Source: Mesorhizobium temperatum (GTDB taxonomy: Bacteria > Pseudomonadota > Alphaproteobacteria > Rhizobiales > Rhizobiaceae). From it: a DNA stretch of 64,000 bases. The stretch lies in assembly GCF_002284575.1 (NCBI RefSeq), contig NZ_NPKJ01000042.1, positions 31,362 through 95,361 of the forward strand. The letters are read 5' to 3'. Shown here piece after piece: positions 45,198 through 52,829 of the stretch. The first letter of the stretch is position 1. Every line of letters begins with the position of its first letter. The translations under genes were made by a program, and so were the position numbers. Under the pieces are notes generated by a model. That model made no database searches, had not been told where the DNA came from, and was given only the letters and a program-made list of their open reading frames with translations.

Positions 45198-46259
45198 TTA
45201 CTTCACATTGACCTTGATCTCCTGCCACAGCGCCAGATAGGCCTCGCGCTGCGCGTCGGTGATCGGCGCCTGGAATTGGATGCGCTTGGCGACATCAGGG
45301 TCGCCCATCACCTTGCGGTTGAACGCATCTTCGGGAAGGGCGGCAACCGCCTTGGTGTTGGCCGAGACCGGCGCGCCGACCTTGGTGACCCACTCGACGT
45401 AGAAGCCGGGATCGATCATGTAGTTGATGAAGGCCTCGGCGCCGGCGACGTTCTTGGAGCCGACCGGAATGGAAAAGGCGTCGAGCCAGGCGACGGCGCC
45501 TTCCCTTGGGATGACCAGCGAGACCGGCAGCTTGAAATGCGTCTTGGCCCGGTCGGCCGAGCCGCTCCAATAGGTGCCGATGTCGATCTGGTTGGAGGCA
45601 ACCATCTGGTTCCAGTCGTTCTCCGAGCTCCAGAATGTCTTGATCTGCGGCATCAGCGAGGTCAGCTTCGCCTTGACCGCTTCCATATCCTTGATGTCGT
45701 TGATGTTCTGGCCGGTGGCGATGGCGCCGAACTGAACCGCTTCGACCGCATCGTCGCGAATGACCACGCGGCCCTTATGCGCCTCGTTCCACATCTCGGT
45801 GATGCTGGTCGGCGGCGTCTCGAAGGATTTCTCGTTGATGGCGAGCGCGGTCAAGCCCCATACCCATGGCACGCCATAGACCTTGCCATCGCGGGCGAGC
45901 ATCGGCGAGCCTGCCTTGTCCGGGCTGATGTCGGCATAGTTGGGAATCTTCGAGACGTCGATCGGCTGGATCAGCTTTTCCGCCATCGCCTGGTCGTTAA
46001 AGGCGGCGTTGATCATGACGACGTCGTAGAGGCCGGGATTGGTCCTGAGCTTGGTCAGCATTTCCTGTTCGGAATTGAAGAAGTCGTTGACGACCTTGTT
46101 GCCGGTCGCCTTCTCGAAAGCGGCGATGGCCCAGGGCTCGTCGGCGCCGTAGCCCTTCCAGTTGAGTACATGCACCTCGTCGGCCCTGGCGGCCAGCGTG
46201 AGTGCCGAAGCGAAGACGGCGGTTGCCGTCAGAAAAGCAGTCAATTTTGGCATGCGCAT
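45198..46259 (-). CDS. PotD-type extracellular solute-binding protein
   Basis: A 353-residue periplasmic protein with a signal peptide (MRMPKLTAFLTATAVFASAL, cleavage at ARA). The mature start EVHVLNWKGYGADEPWAIAA and the VPWVWGLTALAINE segment match the PotD/PotF family. These bind polyamines or other small cations, and some rhizobial members bind opines or amino sugars. GAGAGGAAC precedes the ATG at 46259. It is 55 bases downstream of the kinase gene, so transport and catabolism share an operon. Confidence 0.9.
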   Translation of the reverse strand: MRMPKLTAFLTATAVFASALTLAARADEVHVLNWKGYGADEPWAIAAFEKATGNKVVNDFFNSEQEMLTKLRTNPGLYDVVMINAAFNDQAMAEKLIQPIDVSKIPNYADISPDKAGSPMLARDGKVYGVPWVWGLTALAINEKSFETPPTSITEMWNEAHKGRVVIRDDAVEAVQFGAIATGQNINDIKDMEAVKAKLTSLMPQIKTFWSSENDWNQMVASNQIDIGTYWSGSADRAKTHFKLPVSLVIPREGAVAWLDAFSIPVGSKNVAGAEAFINYMIDPGFYVEWVTKVGAPVSANTKAVAALPEDAFNRKVMGDPDVAKRIQFQAPITDAQREAYLALWQEIKVNVK

Positions 46260-46314
46260 GTTCGTTCCTCTCATTGTTTGCCCGGTTGGCGGGCTTGTTG
46301 CGTCATTTAGGCTG

Positions 46315-47283
46315 TCATAAATGGGCCTTTTGCTTCCGGCCGTGCACGGATCGATCGTCATGGCTGAGGAATGTCTGGATCTCCTGGTCGGTCGGCGCCG
46401 ACGATCCGCCATGGCGGGTGACCGAGAGCGCCGCCGCCGCATTGGCGTAACTTGCCGCTTCGAAAGGCGGCACGCCGCGCGACAGCGCGCTGACGAAGGC
46501 GCCGATATGCGTGTCGCCGGCGCCGTTGGTATCGACGGCGGCGACCTTGAAACCGGGCACGGCCTGCGCGGTGCCGTCAGCCAGCCGCACGAAGCAGCCT
46601 TTCGCCCCGGCGCGGATGATGACCCCCTCGGCGGTCGGGCAGTGATTGGAAAGAAGCCGGGCAGCAATGGCCTCGACAGCGCCGGGGCCGGCAATCTCGG
46701 CCGCTTCCGTTGTGTTGCAGCTCAGCCAGCTCGTGTGCGCCAGCACCCGGTCGAGAATGACGCGCGGAATGTCTGATATAACAGGCGTCGGATCGAAGAC
46801 GAAGGGAATTTCCGCCGGCAGCGTCTCGATCCAGTCGGCCAGCGCGTCGCGGCTCCCGACATAGCTCAGCGTATAGCCGGAGGCGAACACCCAATCCCCC
46901 CGCGCAACCCGGACGGGCGCCATCATGCCGAGGCTGAGCACGCTCTCGGCGCCAGGCCATGATACGAAGGTGCGCTCGGCGTCGCCGCTGATCATGGCGA
47001 CGCAATTGCCGCTATCCATCAAAGGCGATGGGCGCGTCAGCGTTTCGATGCCCTCGGCGGCAAAAGCGGCGCGCAGGAAATCGCCATTCGGTCCGCTGCC
47101 GAGCTGGCCGCCGAAGACGACCTTCATGCCGGTGCGGCTGGCCGCGACCATCATGTTGAAGCCGCCGCCGGCGACCTGGGCAAAGCTCGATGCGGTCTTT
47201 TCGGTGCCGGGCGCCGGCAAGGCGTCGATGCGGTAGACATAGTCGACCACCGCGCTGCCGATATGGACGAGACGCCCGCTCAT
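46315..47283 (-). CDS. PfkB-family carbohydrate kinase
   Basis: A 322-residue ribokinase-like enzyme. The N-terminal GG motif reads VAGGGFNMMVAASRTG and the catalytic anion-hole motif VDTNGAGDTHIGAF, with the base Asp. It should phosphorylate a sugar or nucleoside hydroxyl with ATP. Its start overlaps the stop of the ADP-ribosylglycohydrolase-like gene (ATGA). A free sugar released by that hydrolase is the obvious candidate substrate. Confidence 0.9.
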   Translation of the reverse strand: MSGRLVHIGSAVVDYVYRIDALPAPGTEKTASSFAQVAGGGFNMMVAASRTGMKVVFGGQLGSGPNGDFLRAAFAAEGIETLTRPSPLMDSGNCVAMISGDAERTFVSWPGAESVLSLGMMAPVRVARGDWVFASGYTLSYVGSRDALADWIETLPAEIPFVFDPTPVISDIPRVILDRVLAHTSWLSCNTTEAAEIAGPGAVEAIAARLLSNHCPTAEGVIIRAGAKGCFVRLADGTAQAVPGFKVAAVDTNGAGDTHIGAFVSALSRGVPPFEAASYANAAAALSVTRHGGSSAPTDQEIQTFLSHDDRSVHGRKQKAHL

Positions 47284-48329
47284 GCCGCCGCATCCTTGCC
47301 TGAACCGCGTTTCGCCATCCGCACCGCGACCAGATCGGCGGCGAGCGCGCGCACCTGCGCCATGTCGAGCCCTTTGAGCCGGGCGATGTGTTCCCGTGGC
47401 AATCGGGAAAAGCCGGCGCAAGCGCCTGCCATGCCGGCGGCAATGGCGCCGATCGTGTCGGTGTCGCCGCCGAGATTGGCGCTGATGACGGCCGCCTGCC
47501 AGGGATCGCCACCGGCTATTTCCAGCACCGCGAAGGCCGCCGGAACCGATTCCTGGCTGGCGACGCCGGTGCCGACCAGGTCGACGATCAGCCGGATGCC
47601 GTCAGTGACAGCCTTGCCGCGGACGAGGCTCCTCGCCCAGTCGATCCGCGCGGCGATATCGCCACCGGTGACCCAGTGTCCGAGTGCCGCCCCTTGCCTT
47701 GCCGCCACAACCGCACGGTCCGAGGCTGCCCGCCAGTCGCCGCCGGCAACACCACAGCTGACGGCGGCAGCGACGGCTGCGGCCGAGGCAATGGCGATCG
47801 AGGTGTTGTGCGTGGCGCGGCAGGTTTCCGCCACCTTGGCGACCAGTGCGTCGAGCGGCTCCAGCGGCATCATGATGCCGACCGGGGCGATGCGCATCGC
47901 CGCGCCATTGGTGTCGCCGCTGCGTCCCGCTTCCGCGGCCGGCACGCCGCGATTGATGGCATCGATGGCGCGCTTGGTCGACGGGCCGAGCAGGTCATAG
48001 CTGCCGCGCGCCTTGACCTCGCGCTCCCAGTCGAGCAGCGCGTTGACCCAGTGCGTGTGATCGAAGCTGTCGCCTGAAACGACCAGGACACGACCGAGCA
48101 GCAGCGCCTGTTCGGTGTCGTCGGTAACAGTGCCGGCGACCAGGCCCTTCGACACCGGATGGTCGGCGACAGGCGCGACGAAATCCTCGACAAGGCCGTA
48201 GAGCTCGGCGATGCGGGCCGGCGACAAAAGCTGCGTCGGCATGCCGAGCGCATCGCCCAGCGCACCGCCGATAAGCGCACCCATCGCCCGGTCGATCGCC
48301 TCGCCCGTCTCCATTCTCAGCGTGTCCAT
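47280..48329 (-). CDS. ADP-ribosylglycohydrolase (DraG)-family hydrolase
   Basis: A 349-residue all-helical DraG/ARH-type protein. Both binuclear-metal sites are intact: GTVTDDTEQALLLG near residues 65-78 and NLGGDTDTIGAIAAG near 290-304. The N-terminal GALIGGALGDALGMPTQ block is typical. The family cleaves N- or O-glycosidic bonds to ribose. In an operon with a sugar kinase and importer it is more likely a catabolic glycosidase than a regulator of protein ADP-ribosylation. It is three bases downstream of the GntR gene. Confidence 0.88.
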   Translation of the reverse strand: MDTLRMETGEAIDRAMGALIGGALGDALGMPTQLLSPARIAELYGLVEDFVAPVADHPVSKGLVAGTVTDDTEQALLLGRVLVVSGDSFDHTHWVNALLDWEREVKARGSYDLLGPSTKRAIDAINRGVPAAEAGRSGDTNGAAMRIAPVGIMMPLEPLDALVAKVAETCRATHNTSIAIASAAAVAAAVSCGVAGGDWRAASDRAVVAARQGAALGHWVTGGDIAARIDWARSLVRGKAVTDGIRLIVDLVGTGVASQESVPAAFAVLEIAGGDPWQAAVISANLGGDTDTIGAIAAGMAGACAGFSRLPREHIARLKGLDMAQVRALAADLVAVRMAKRGSGKDAAA

Positions 48330-48331
48330 GC

Positions 48332-49057
48332 TCAGAACTCCAGGTGCAGCGCGAAATGCGCCGGATTGAGCAGGCTGGTGACAAATTCGATGGCGCGGCC
48401 GTCGGCGGCGCGCGTCAGGCGCCGCGTGCGCAGGAACGGCGCGCCGGGCGCGCAATCGAGAATGGCCGCGTCCTCGGCGCTCAGCATCTCGATATCGGCC
48501 CACTCCTCGCCGTGATCGGGGACGAGCCCCGCCGCGCGCAGCGTCTGGTGCAGCGAGCCCTCGCGCAGGCCGCGCAGCGGCACGTCCTCCAGCTCCGGCG
48601 ACAGCGGCAAGCGGCTGCGCTCGATCGAGATCGCATGGCCGTCATCGGCGTTGGAGCGCACCCGGTCGACGGCGATGAAGAACGGGCTTTCGACGCCCAG
48701 CCTGGCGGCGAGCTCGGCATCCTGCATGACTTCGAGCCTGAGCGTGCGCGTGTCGGCGTTGGCGCCGGCATTGGCCAGCGCCCGCGACCAGCCGACGGCG
48801 TCGTCGACCGGCATGCCGTCGAAGGTGACGAACGAGCCGATGCCGACCTTGGTGGTGATCAGTCCGCGGCTCGACAATTCCTCGAGACCCTTGCGGATGG
48901 TGTTGCGGCTGACGGAGAAGCGCTGGACGAGCTCGTTCTCGCTCTGCAGGCGGTCGCCGAAGCCGAGCACGCCGGAGCGTATCTCGTGTTCGAGGACGGT
49001 GGCGATCCGTTCGGGCTTGCCCGTTCCGGGAGACGACGGAGTCGTGCGACGCGCCAT
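48332..49057 (-). CDS. GntR-family regulator, HutC (UTRA) subfamily
   Basis: A 241-residue regulator with an N-terminal winged helix (GDRLQSENELVQRFSVSRNT, then IRKGLEELSSRGLI) and a C-terminal UTRA effector domain (FIAVDRVRSNADDGHAISIE; FLRTRRLTRAADGRAIEFVT). It is the first gene of the operon ending with aconitase X and probably represses it. Repeats at 49064-49119 upstream of its start are the likely autoregulatory site. The start at 49057 follows homology; longer in-frame starts lie upstream but read through the promoter. Confidence 0.9.
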   Translation of the reverse strand: MARRTTPSSPGTGKPERIATVLEHEIRSGVLGFGDRLQSENELVQRFSVSRNTIRKGLEELSSRGLITTKVGIGSFVTFDGMPVDDAVGWSRALANAGANADTRTLRLEVMQDAELAARLGVESPFFIAVDRVRSNADDGHAISIERSRLPLSPELEDVPLRGLREGSLHQTLRAAGLVPDHGEEWADIEMLSAEDAAILDCAPGAPFLRTRRLTRAADGRAIEFVTSLLNPAHFALHLEF

Positions 49058-49063
49058 GGAATA

Positions 49064-49119
49064 CCTGTTCAGTAAACCTGTATAGTCCTGTTCAATATCG
49101 TGACATGGCAGGTATGTCA
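49064..49119. promoter_or_regulatory. Repeats upstream of the GntR/glycohydrolase operon
   Basis: Three direct repeats, CCTGTTCA (49064-49071), CCTGTATA (49077-49084) and CCTGTTCA (49087-49094), lie just before the GntR start. A perfect inverted repeat, TGACAT-N7-ATGTCA (49101-49119), lies beyond them. Either could bind the regulator. Confidence 0.45.
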
Positions 49120-49213
49120 ACGGCTCGCTGCCAGCACGTTTTTGGGTTCCCGGCATTTGCTGGGCAAGATTGCCCTGCTCATCACGACGGTTCGTCGCAG
49201 GCTGGAATTTATG

Positions 49214-49239
49214 GGAACCTTCACCACCCCCGAGCGGTT
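49214..49239 (+). promoter_or_regulatory. EcfG-like stress promoter
   Basis: GGAAC (49214-49218), 17 bases, then GGTT (49236-49239). It resembles the alphaproteobacterial general-stress consensus GGAAC-N16/17-CGTT, with one mismatch in the minus 10 box. The start of the small secreted protein at 49297 lies 58 bases downstream. Confidence 0.45.
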
Positions 49240-49296
49240 TTTTCTGTAGTCGCGATGCGGCGACAACCGAAAAAATGGAGACAAATGGAGGCAACC

Positions 49297-49626
49297 ATGC
49301 TTATGAAAATTCTCGCGGCGTCCGTGCTCGCCGCTGGCCTGGCCACTTCTGCGATGGCCCAGAATGCCAGCGACCCAGACGCTGACATGGGTACCGGCAG
49401 CGACAGAAGCGTCGTAACGGACCCGGCCCCGATCGATCCGAACCTGGCCGAGCCGGACGCTGTCGATCGCGGGATTACCGGTAGCATTATTGCGGGCCCT
49501 GACGGCATGAATTCCAATGCCGATCGGAACTGCGCTATAGGCCCGCAGGGCGCGATGCCTGATGCCACGCACAAGGCTCCCGGCACGGTTTCACCGACCG
49601 TCAACGACAACCATTGCGGCAAGTAG
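49297..49626 (+). CDS. Small secreted protein of unknown function
   Basis: A 109-residue protein with a clear signal peptide (MLMKILAASVLAAGLATSAM, cleavage at AMA). The mature part is acidic and low in complexity (ASDPDADMGTGSDRS; DPAPIDPNLAEPDAVDRG) and has two cysteines near its end. ATG at 49297 was chosen because GGAGG lies eight bases upstream. I do not recognise the family. An EcfG-like promoter upstream suggests induction by stress. Confidence 0.7.
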   Translation: MLMKILAASVLAAGLATSAMAQNASDPDADMGTGSDRSVVTDPAPIDPNLAEPDAVDRGITGSIIAGPDGMNSNADRNCAIGPQGAMPDATHKAPGTVSPTVNDNHCGK

Positions 49627-49653
49627 CCGAGATCGATTTCGGGAACTCACGCT

Positions 49654-49689
49654 TTCGGCCGCGGTACGGAGCTTCGTCCCGCGGCCGAA
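49654..49689. terminator. Bidirectional hairpin between convergent genes
   Basis: TTCGGCCGCGG (49654-49664) and CCGCGGCCGAA (49679-49689) form a perfect 11-base stem between two convergent genes. There is no long T-run. Confidence 0.6.
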
Positions 49690-49693
49690 GCGT

Positions 49694-49945
49694 TTAGCTC
49701 GCTGAATCTTTGCGCGGCCGAGCAGTCTTTGGCTTGGTGTCTTTTGGCTTGGTGTCCTTTGGCTTGGCCTTGGCGGCCGCCGGCTCCTTCGGTCGAGCGG
49801 CCTTGGCCTTCGGCCTGCTCACCTCACCGTCGATCTCGGCAGTGGCCTGGTCCCAGTGCTGTTGATGCGCGCCGTCGGGCCGGCCGGCCTGTTCCCAGAT
49901 CGCGTGAGCCCGCCGGCGAATGCGTTCCTGCCTGTCGTCCGTCAC
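49694..49945 (-). CDS. DUF2934-domain small protein
   Basis: An 83-residue protein. The N-terminal half is a DUF2934 domain (DRQERIRRRAHAIWEQAGRP, then HWDQA). The C-terminal half is a Lys/Ala/Pro-rich tail with the repeat KPKDTKPKDTKPK, resembling histone-H1-like tails. I chose the GTG at 49945 because GGAGG lies just upstream and the usual family start aligns; an in-frame ATG at 49957 overlaps that ribosome site. Members are common near stress genes in rhizobia; the function is unknown. Confidence 0.75.
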   Translation of the reverse strand: MTDDRQERIRRRAHAIWEQAGRPDGAHQQHWDQATAEIDGEVSRPKAKAARPKEPAAAKAKPKDTKPKDTKPKTARPRKDSAS

Positions 49946-49973
49946 TGTTGCCTCCATCGGTTCGGTTCAAGGC

Positions 49974-50039
49974 CTTGGGCAACAGCTGTCTTAGCCCAAG
50001 TTCGGATCGACGTCATGAGTTCGGATCAACGTCTTGGGC
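49974..50039 (-). promoter_or_regulatory. Leader with mutually exclusive hairpins and direct repeats
   Basis: Three seven-base blocks alternate: CTTGGGC (49974-49980), GCCCAAG (49994-50000) and CTTGGGC (50033-50039). The middle one can pair with either side. The second loop holds a 16-base direct repeat, AGTTCGGATCGACGTC (49999-50014) and AGTTCGGATCAACGTC (50018-50033). The element lies upstream of the DUF2934 gene in its probable 5' leader. Confidence 0.4.
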
Positions 50040-50049
50040 GGCCTCAGCC

Positions 50050-50250
50050 CTAGTCCGACAGAACCGCAACACCGAGGAGTGCCGCCTTCTTTGTGATCAG
50101 CCCCGCCAGATCGGCGTCCGAGCGCTCCGTTCCAGTTCGCTCACGCACCTCTGCAATCAACTCCTTCATCGACAACAGGGCAGTGCCCCGTTCAGCAAGC
50201 AGCTTGTCGACAGATGCGGCCACATTGCGTGACTCGACATGCGGCAACAT
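50050..50250 (-). CDS. Small hypothetical protein
   Basis: A 66-residue soluble protein (MLPHVESRNVAASVDKLLAE, then RTGTERSDADLAGLITKKAA). It looks helical. AAGGAG lies upstream of the ATG at 50250; a longer start at 50283 is possible. I do not recognise the family. It lies in a group of small stress-type genes. Confidence 0.55.
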   Translation of the reverse strand: MLPHVESRNVAASVDKLLAERGTALLSMKELIAEVRERTGTERSDADLAGLITKKAALLGVAVLSD

Positions 50251-50349
50251 GGAAATGGCTCCTTCCCGCGACAAGACGATCAACAGCCGGCTGCCTGCCG
50301 GCGAGCCGCCGCTCGTCTCGCGTCTTTCCGAGAGAGCGGCGGGTGAAGG

Positions 50350-50655
50350 TCAGTCAATGACCTGCACGATCCTGCGCGTGCCGGGATCGACCAGCACGGT
50401 GCGATCGTCGACGACCACGTATCTGTATTGCACGTCGGGAACGTCGATCGGGTGAAGTTCAACCGTTTCGGGCACGGTGGAACCGATGTTGAGCTCCACT
50501 CCCAGAAGGCTGATCGACGCCAGCGGGTGCCTGTCCACATACTCGCGGATGACTGTCTGCTGCTCGGGCGTGACAATCACCTGGTCTGCGGTGGCCACGC
50601 CGACACCAGTGAGCAGAACCAGCCCGGCGGCGGCAGGAACAAGGTGGATCTTCAT
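50350..50655 (-). CDS. DUF1236-domain secreted protein
   Basis: A 101-residue protein with a signal peptide (MKIHLVPAAAGLVLLTGVGV, cleavage near ATA). The C-terminal half is a DUF1236 domain: VELHPIDVPDVQYRYVVVDD and TVLVDPGTRRIVQVID. AGGAGA precedes the ATG at 50655. A well-matched EcfG promoter lies upstream at 50741-50765, so general-stress control is likely. The function of DUF1236 proteins is unknown. Confidence 0.82.
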   Translation of the reverse strand: MKIHLVPAAAGLVLLTGVGVATADQVIVTPEQQTVIREYVDRHPLASISLLGVELNIGSTVPETVELHPIDVPDVQYRYVVVDDRTVLVDPGTRRIVQVID

Positions 50656-50740
50656 CGTCTTCTCCTGTTCTTGTTGGCGGACTTCGCCTTCCACGGGTGG
50701 CAACATTGGATCACAATCGGGACGGCGGGCCCTCTTTGGA

Positions 50741-50765
50741 AACGCTCACGCCACCTTCTTGTTCC
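50741..50765 (-). promoter_or_regulatory. EcfG-type general stress promoter
   Basis: On the minus strand, GGAAC (50761-50765), 16 bases, CGTT (50741-50744): a perfect match to GGAAC-N16-CGTT. It lies 86 bases upstream of the DUF1236 gene start. Confidence 0.65.
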
Positions 50766-51014
50766 GTGAGCGGCGGCTAATTGGCGCCGCAGTGGCGCCG
50801 CCCGGATGCGTTGCTGCGACCGACCGCAGTGGCCCGCGTTCCTGTTGCAGGCACGCGGGCCGATCGGTTTGCCCGATCAGCAGCGATACCGGAGGGGGGT
50901 GATATCGACTGCTTCGAGATGAACATTTAGCGAGAGCTAATGTTCCGCCCAGCGGCAAAAAAGCCTGCCGGCGTCGGGGCACGCGTCAGGTGCCTGGACG
51001 GCAAATGCCCCAAC

Positions 51015-51335
51015 CTATTGTTTCGGCGGCTGCGCCGGCACCTCGCCGGGCTTGAGCACCGGTGTCCTGCCTTCGTCCGGCGGCGGTGCGGCCATGCCCT
51101 GATCGCCGGTCGGCGGCGGCTGCAGCACGCCGTTGCAGGGATCAAGCGTGTCGGTCAGGCTGTCGCCGGCACCGTTGTTGACGGGCGGCTCCTGCTGCTG
51201 GCCGTTCTGCGGCTGGGCATGGCAGGGGCCGGCAGGCGCCTGGTCTTGTGTCTCCGTCTGGGCGGCAGCCGGCGCCGCCAGTGCGCCCAGCACGCCCATG
51301 ATCAACGCGCTCGGCAGGAATGCGAAAGGTTTCAT
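51015..51335 (-). CDS. Proline/glutamine-rich secreted protein
   Basis: A 106-residue protein with a signal peptide (MKPFAFLPSALIMGVLGALA, cleavage at AAAQ). The mature chain is unstructured-looking and rich in Pro and Gln (QPQNGQQQEPPVNNG; LQPPPTGDQGMAAPPPDEGR), with two cysteines. AAGGAG precedes the ATG at 51335. Similar small proteins are common in rhizobial genomes; no function is known. Confidence 0.7.
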   Translation of the reverse strand: MKPFAFLPSALIMGVLGALAAPAAAQTETQDQAPAGPCHAQPQNGQQQEPPVNNGAGDSLTDTLDPCNGVLQPPPTGDQGMAAPPPDEGRTPVLKPGEVPAQPPKQ

Positions 51336-51490
51336 GTCGAACTCCTTTCCCGCGAAGGATCACCTCCTTGCCAAAGCAGATGGGCGGCGATTGGTTCCCG
51401 TATGCTGCGACGCGCCCGGCTCCATGCTGGTTCAATCGACCGGCACGACAGTTTTGAGCGGCAATGGCGACGACTTCCGTTGAAGACGCG

Positions 51491-51516
51491 AAAAAACCGC
51501 CCCGTTTCCGGGGCGG
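51491..51516 (-). terminator. Rho-independent terminator on the minus strand without an obvious gene
   Basis: CCGCCCCG and CGGGGCGG form an eight-base stem with a four-base loop (51497-51516), and a run of six Ts follows on the minus strand (51491-51496). It would end a minus-strand transcript coming from above 51516, where no minus-strand gene is seen until 52422. Confidence 0.65.
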
Positions 51517-51566
51517 GCGCAGCATGTTGGGGAATCGTTAATCAGCGATTGCTACTATATTGGACC

Positions 51567-51713
51567 ATGACCAAAAATCTCGGAAACGCCGAAAGGAGCG
51601 CCGCAAAGGAGCCGGCAAGGCGTTCCGTCCTCAGCCGGCTGGCGCCGGCCTTGTTTCCCCTGGTGGTCGTCGCACTTGGATTTCTGGTCGGCTGGCAATT
51701 CTTCGGCTTTTAG
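51567..51713 (+). CDS. Small single-helix membrane protein
   Basis: A 48-residue protein with a basic N-terminus (MTKNLGNAERSAAKEPARRS) and one C-terminal helix (LFPLVVVALGFLVGWQFFGF). The Shine-Dalgarno sequence is weak. A TACTATAT box lies just upstream. I consider it plausible but not proven. Confidence 0.45.
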   Translation: MTKNLGNAERSAAKEPARRSVLSRLAPALFPLVVVALGFLVGWQFFGF

Positions 51714-51732
51714 AGCATCGGCCCCCGTCGGT

Positions 51733-51762
51733 GTCGCGCGAAGAGACGTCGCGCGAAGAGAC
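51733..51762. repeat. 15-base perfect tandem duplication
   Basis: GTCGCGCGAAGAGAC occurs twice without a gap (51733-51747 and 51748-51762), in the noncoding stretch 51714-52421. Confidence 0.7.
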
Positions 51763-51910
51763 CTTGGATCAGGCGTCGGGTTGCCTCTAGCTCCTCTGCA
51801 CAGAGGATTTGGTCCTTGACTGAGCCTGAAAGCGACTGCGGACGGTCGCTGTCGGCCGGCCTTCAGCCGCGTTCTCTGACGCTGGCGATTAGCCGTAAGC
51901 CCCCTGCGCC

Positions 51911-52317
51911 TTCGTCGTCCTAGGGCGGAGCAAGGAGCGAAGCGACGCGGCGCAGACCCTTGGATCCATGCCGTTGCCTTGGAGCGCTGCTGCGGTGCAG
52001 AACCTTTGATCGCTGAGGGACAGCGCCCCCTCTGTCCTGCCGGACATCTCCCCCACAAGGAGGGAGATTGGCCTTCATCACTGATTTCGCCAACCACCAG
52101 CCTTGCAAAAAGGACGCTGTCCGCGAAGCTGCCGATCTCCCCCCAAGTGGGGGAGATGCCAAGTTTTGGCCAAGAGGGCAGGACAGAGGGGGGCGCGAAG
52201 GATCGCTACAGAGCGCTTTTATTCTGAGCCGCAGCATTCTTCGGCAGATGTCACGGAATGGATCCCAGGGTCTGCGCCGCGTCGCTTCGCTCCTTGCTCC
52301 GCCCTGGGATGACGAAG
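51911..52317. repeat. Nested inverted-repeat element
   Basis: Outer arms 51911-51968 and 52260-52317 are inverse copies of about 58 bases with few mismatches (core GGGCGGAGCAAGGAGCGAAG). Inside them, a RIME/REP-like pair (about 52023-52072 and 52131-52196) forms a second inverted repeat. The whole stretch 51714-52421 otherwise holds no gene. Confidence 0.75.
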
Positions 52318-52421
52318 TGGAGAGGTGTTTCGGCTAACCTCCAAAGTTTGCGATTTGCCACTGACGGGGTCCACGTTCGCTGCCGACCGGCTCGACCTGT
52401 CAAACCCTCTGCACAGAGGAA

Positions 52422-52715
52422 CTAGTCCGGGAAATCGAAAACCGGTTCCTCGCATCGATGGACCCGACATTGACCGTCAAGCGTCCTGATATAGGAGGTG
52501 ACGGGCACTTCGGGCCAGTCGCACTCATTGCCGTATTGGCGGACATATCGATCATAGGTATTGCGGCCGGTGGTCAGGACGATCGCGCGCCGGCTCTGGA
52601 TCAGCTGCTGCGTCTGTTCGCATGTCATGGTGCGCGCATCCGGCCGGCCGTAAGCCATGCTTGTGGCGGCGAGCAGGATCGCTGCGGCTGTCGGGACGAT
52701 TGGGCGAGCTGGCAT
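52422..52715 (-). CDS. Small secreted cysteine-containing protein
   Basis: A 97-residue protein with a signal peptide (MPARPIVPTAAAILLAATSM, cleavage after AYG or so) and a mature domain with four cysteines (MTCEQTQQLIQSRRAIVLTT; QYGNECDW; GQCRVHRCEEP). The spacing suggests two disulfides. This compact family is common in rhizobia and has no known function. GAGAGGATC precedes the ATG at 52715, and a perfect EcfG promoter lies at 52742-52766. Confidence 0.75.
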   Translation of the reverse strand: MPARPIVPTAAAILLAATSMAYGRPDARTMTCEQTQQLIQSRRAIVLTTGRNTYDRYVRQYGNECDWPEVPVTSYIRTLDGQCRVHRCEEPVFDFPD

Positions 52716-52741
52716 GGTAGATCCTCTCAAGGGTCGTGCCC

Positions 52742-52766
52742 AACGCGCACCTTTGCCCGTGGTTCC
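52742..52766 (-). promoter_or_regulatory. EcfG-type general stress promoter
   Basis: On the minus strand, GGAAC (52762-52766), 16 bases, CGTT (52742-52745): a perfect consensus match, 27 bases from the start codon of the small cysteine-rich protein. Confidence 0.7.
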
Positions 52767-52829
52767 GCAACCTTCACCCGGGTCTCCCGCAAGAGGCTGT
52801 TGCTGCGGCGCAATAAGACAGGCGCGATC

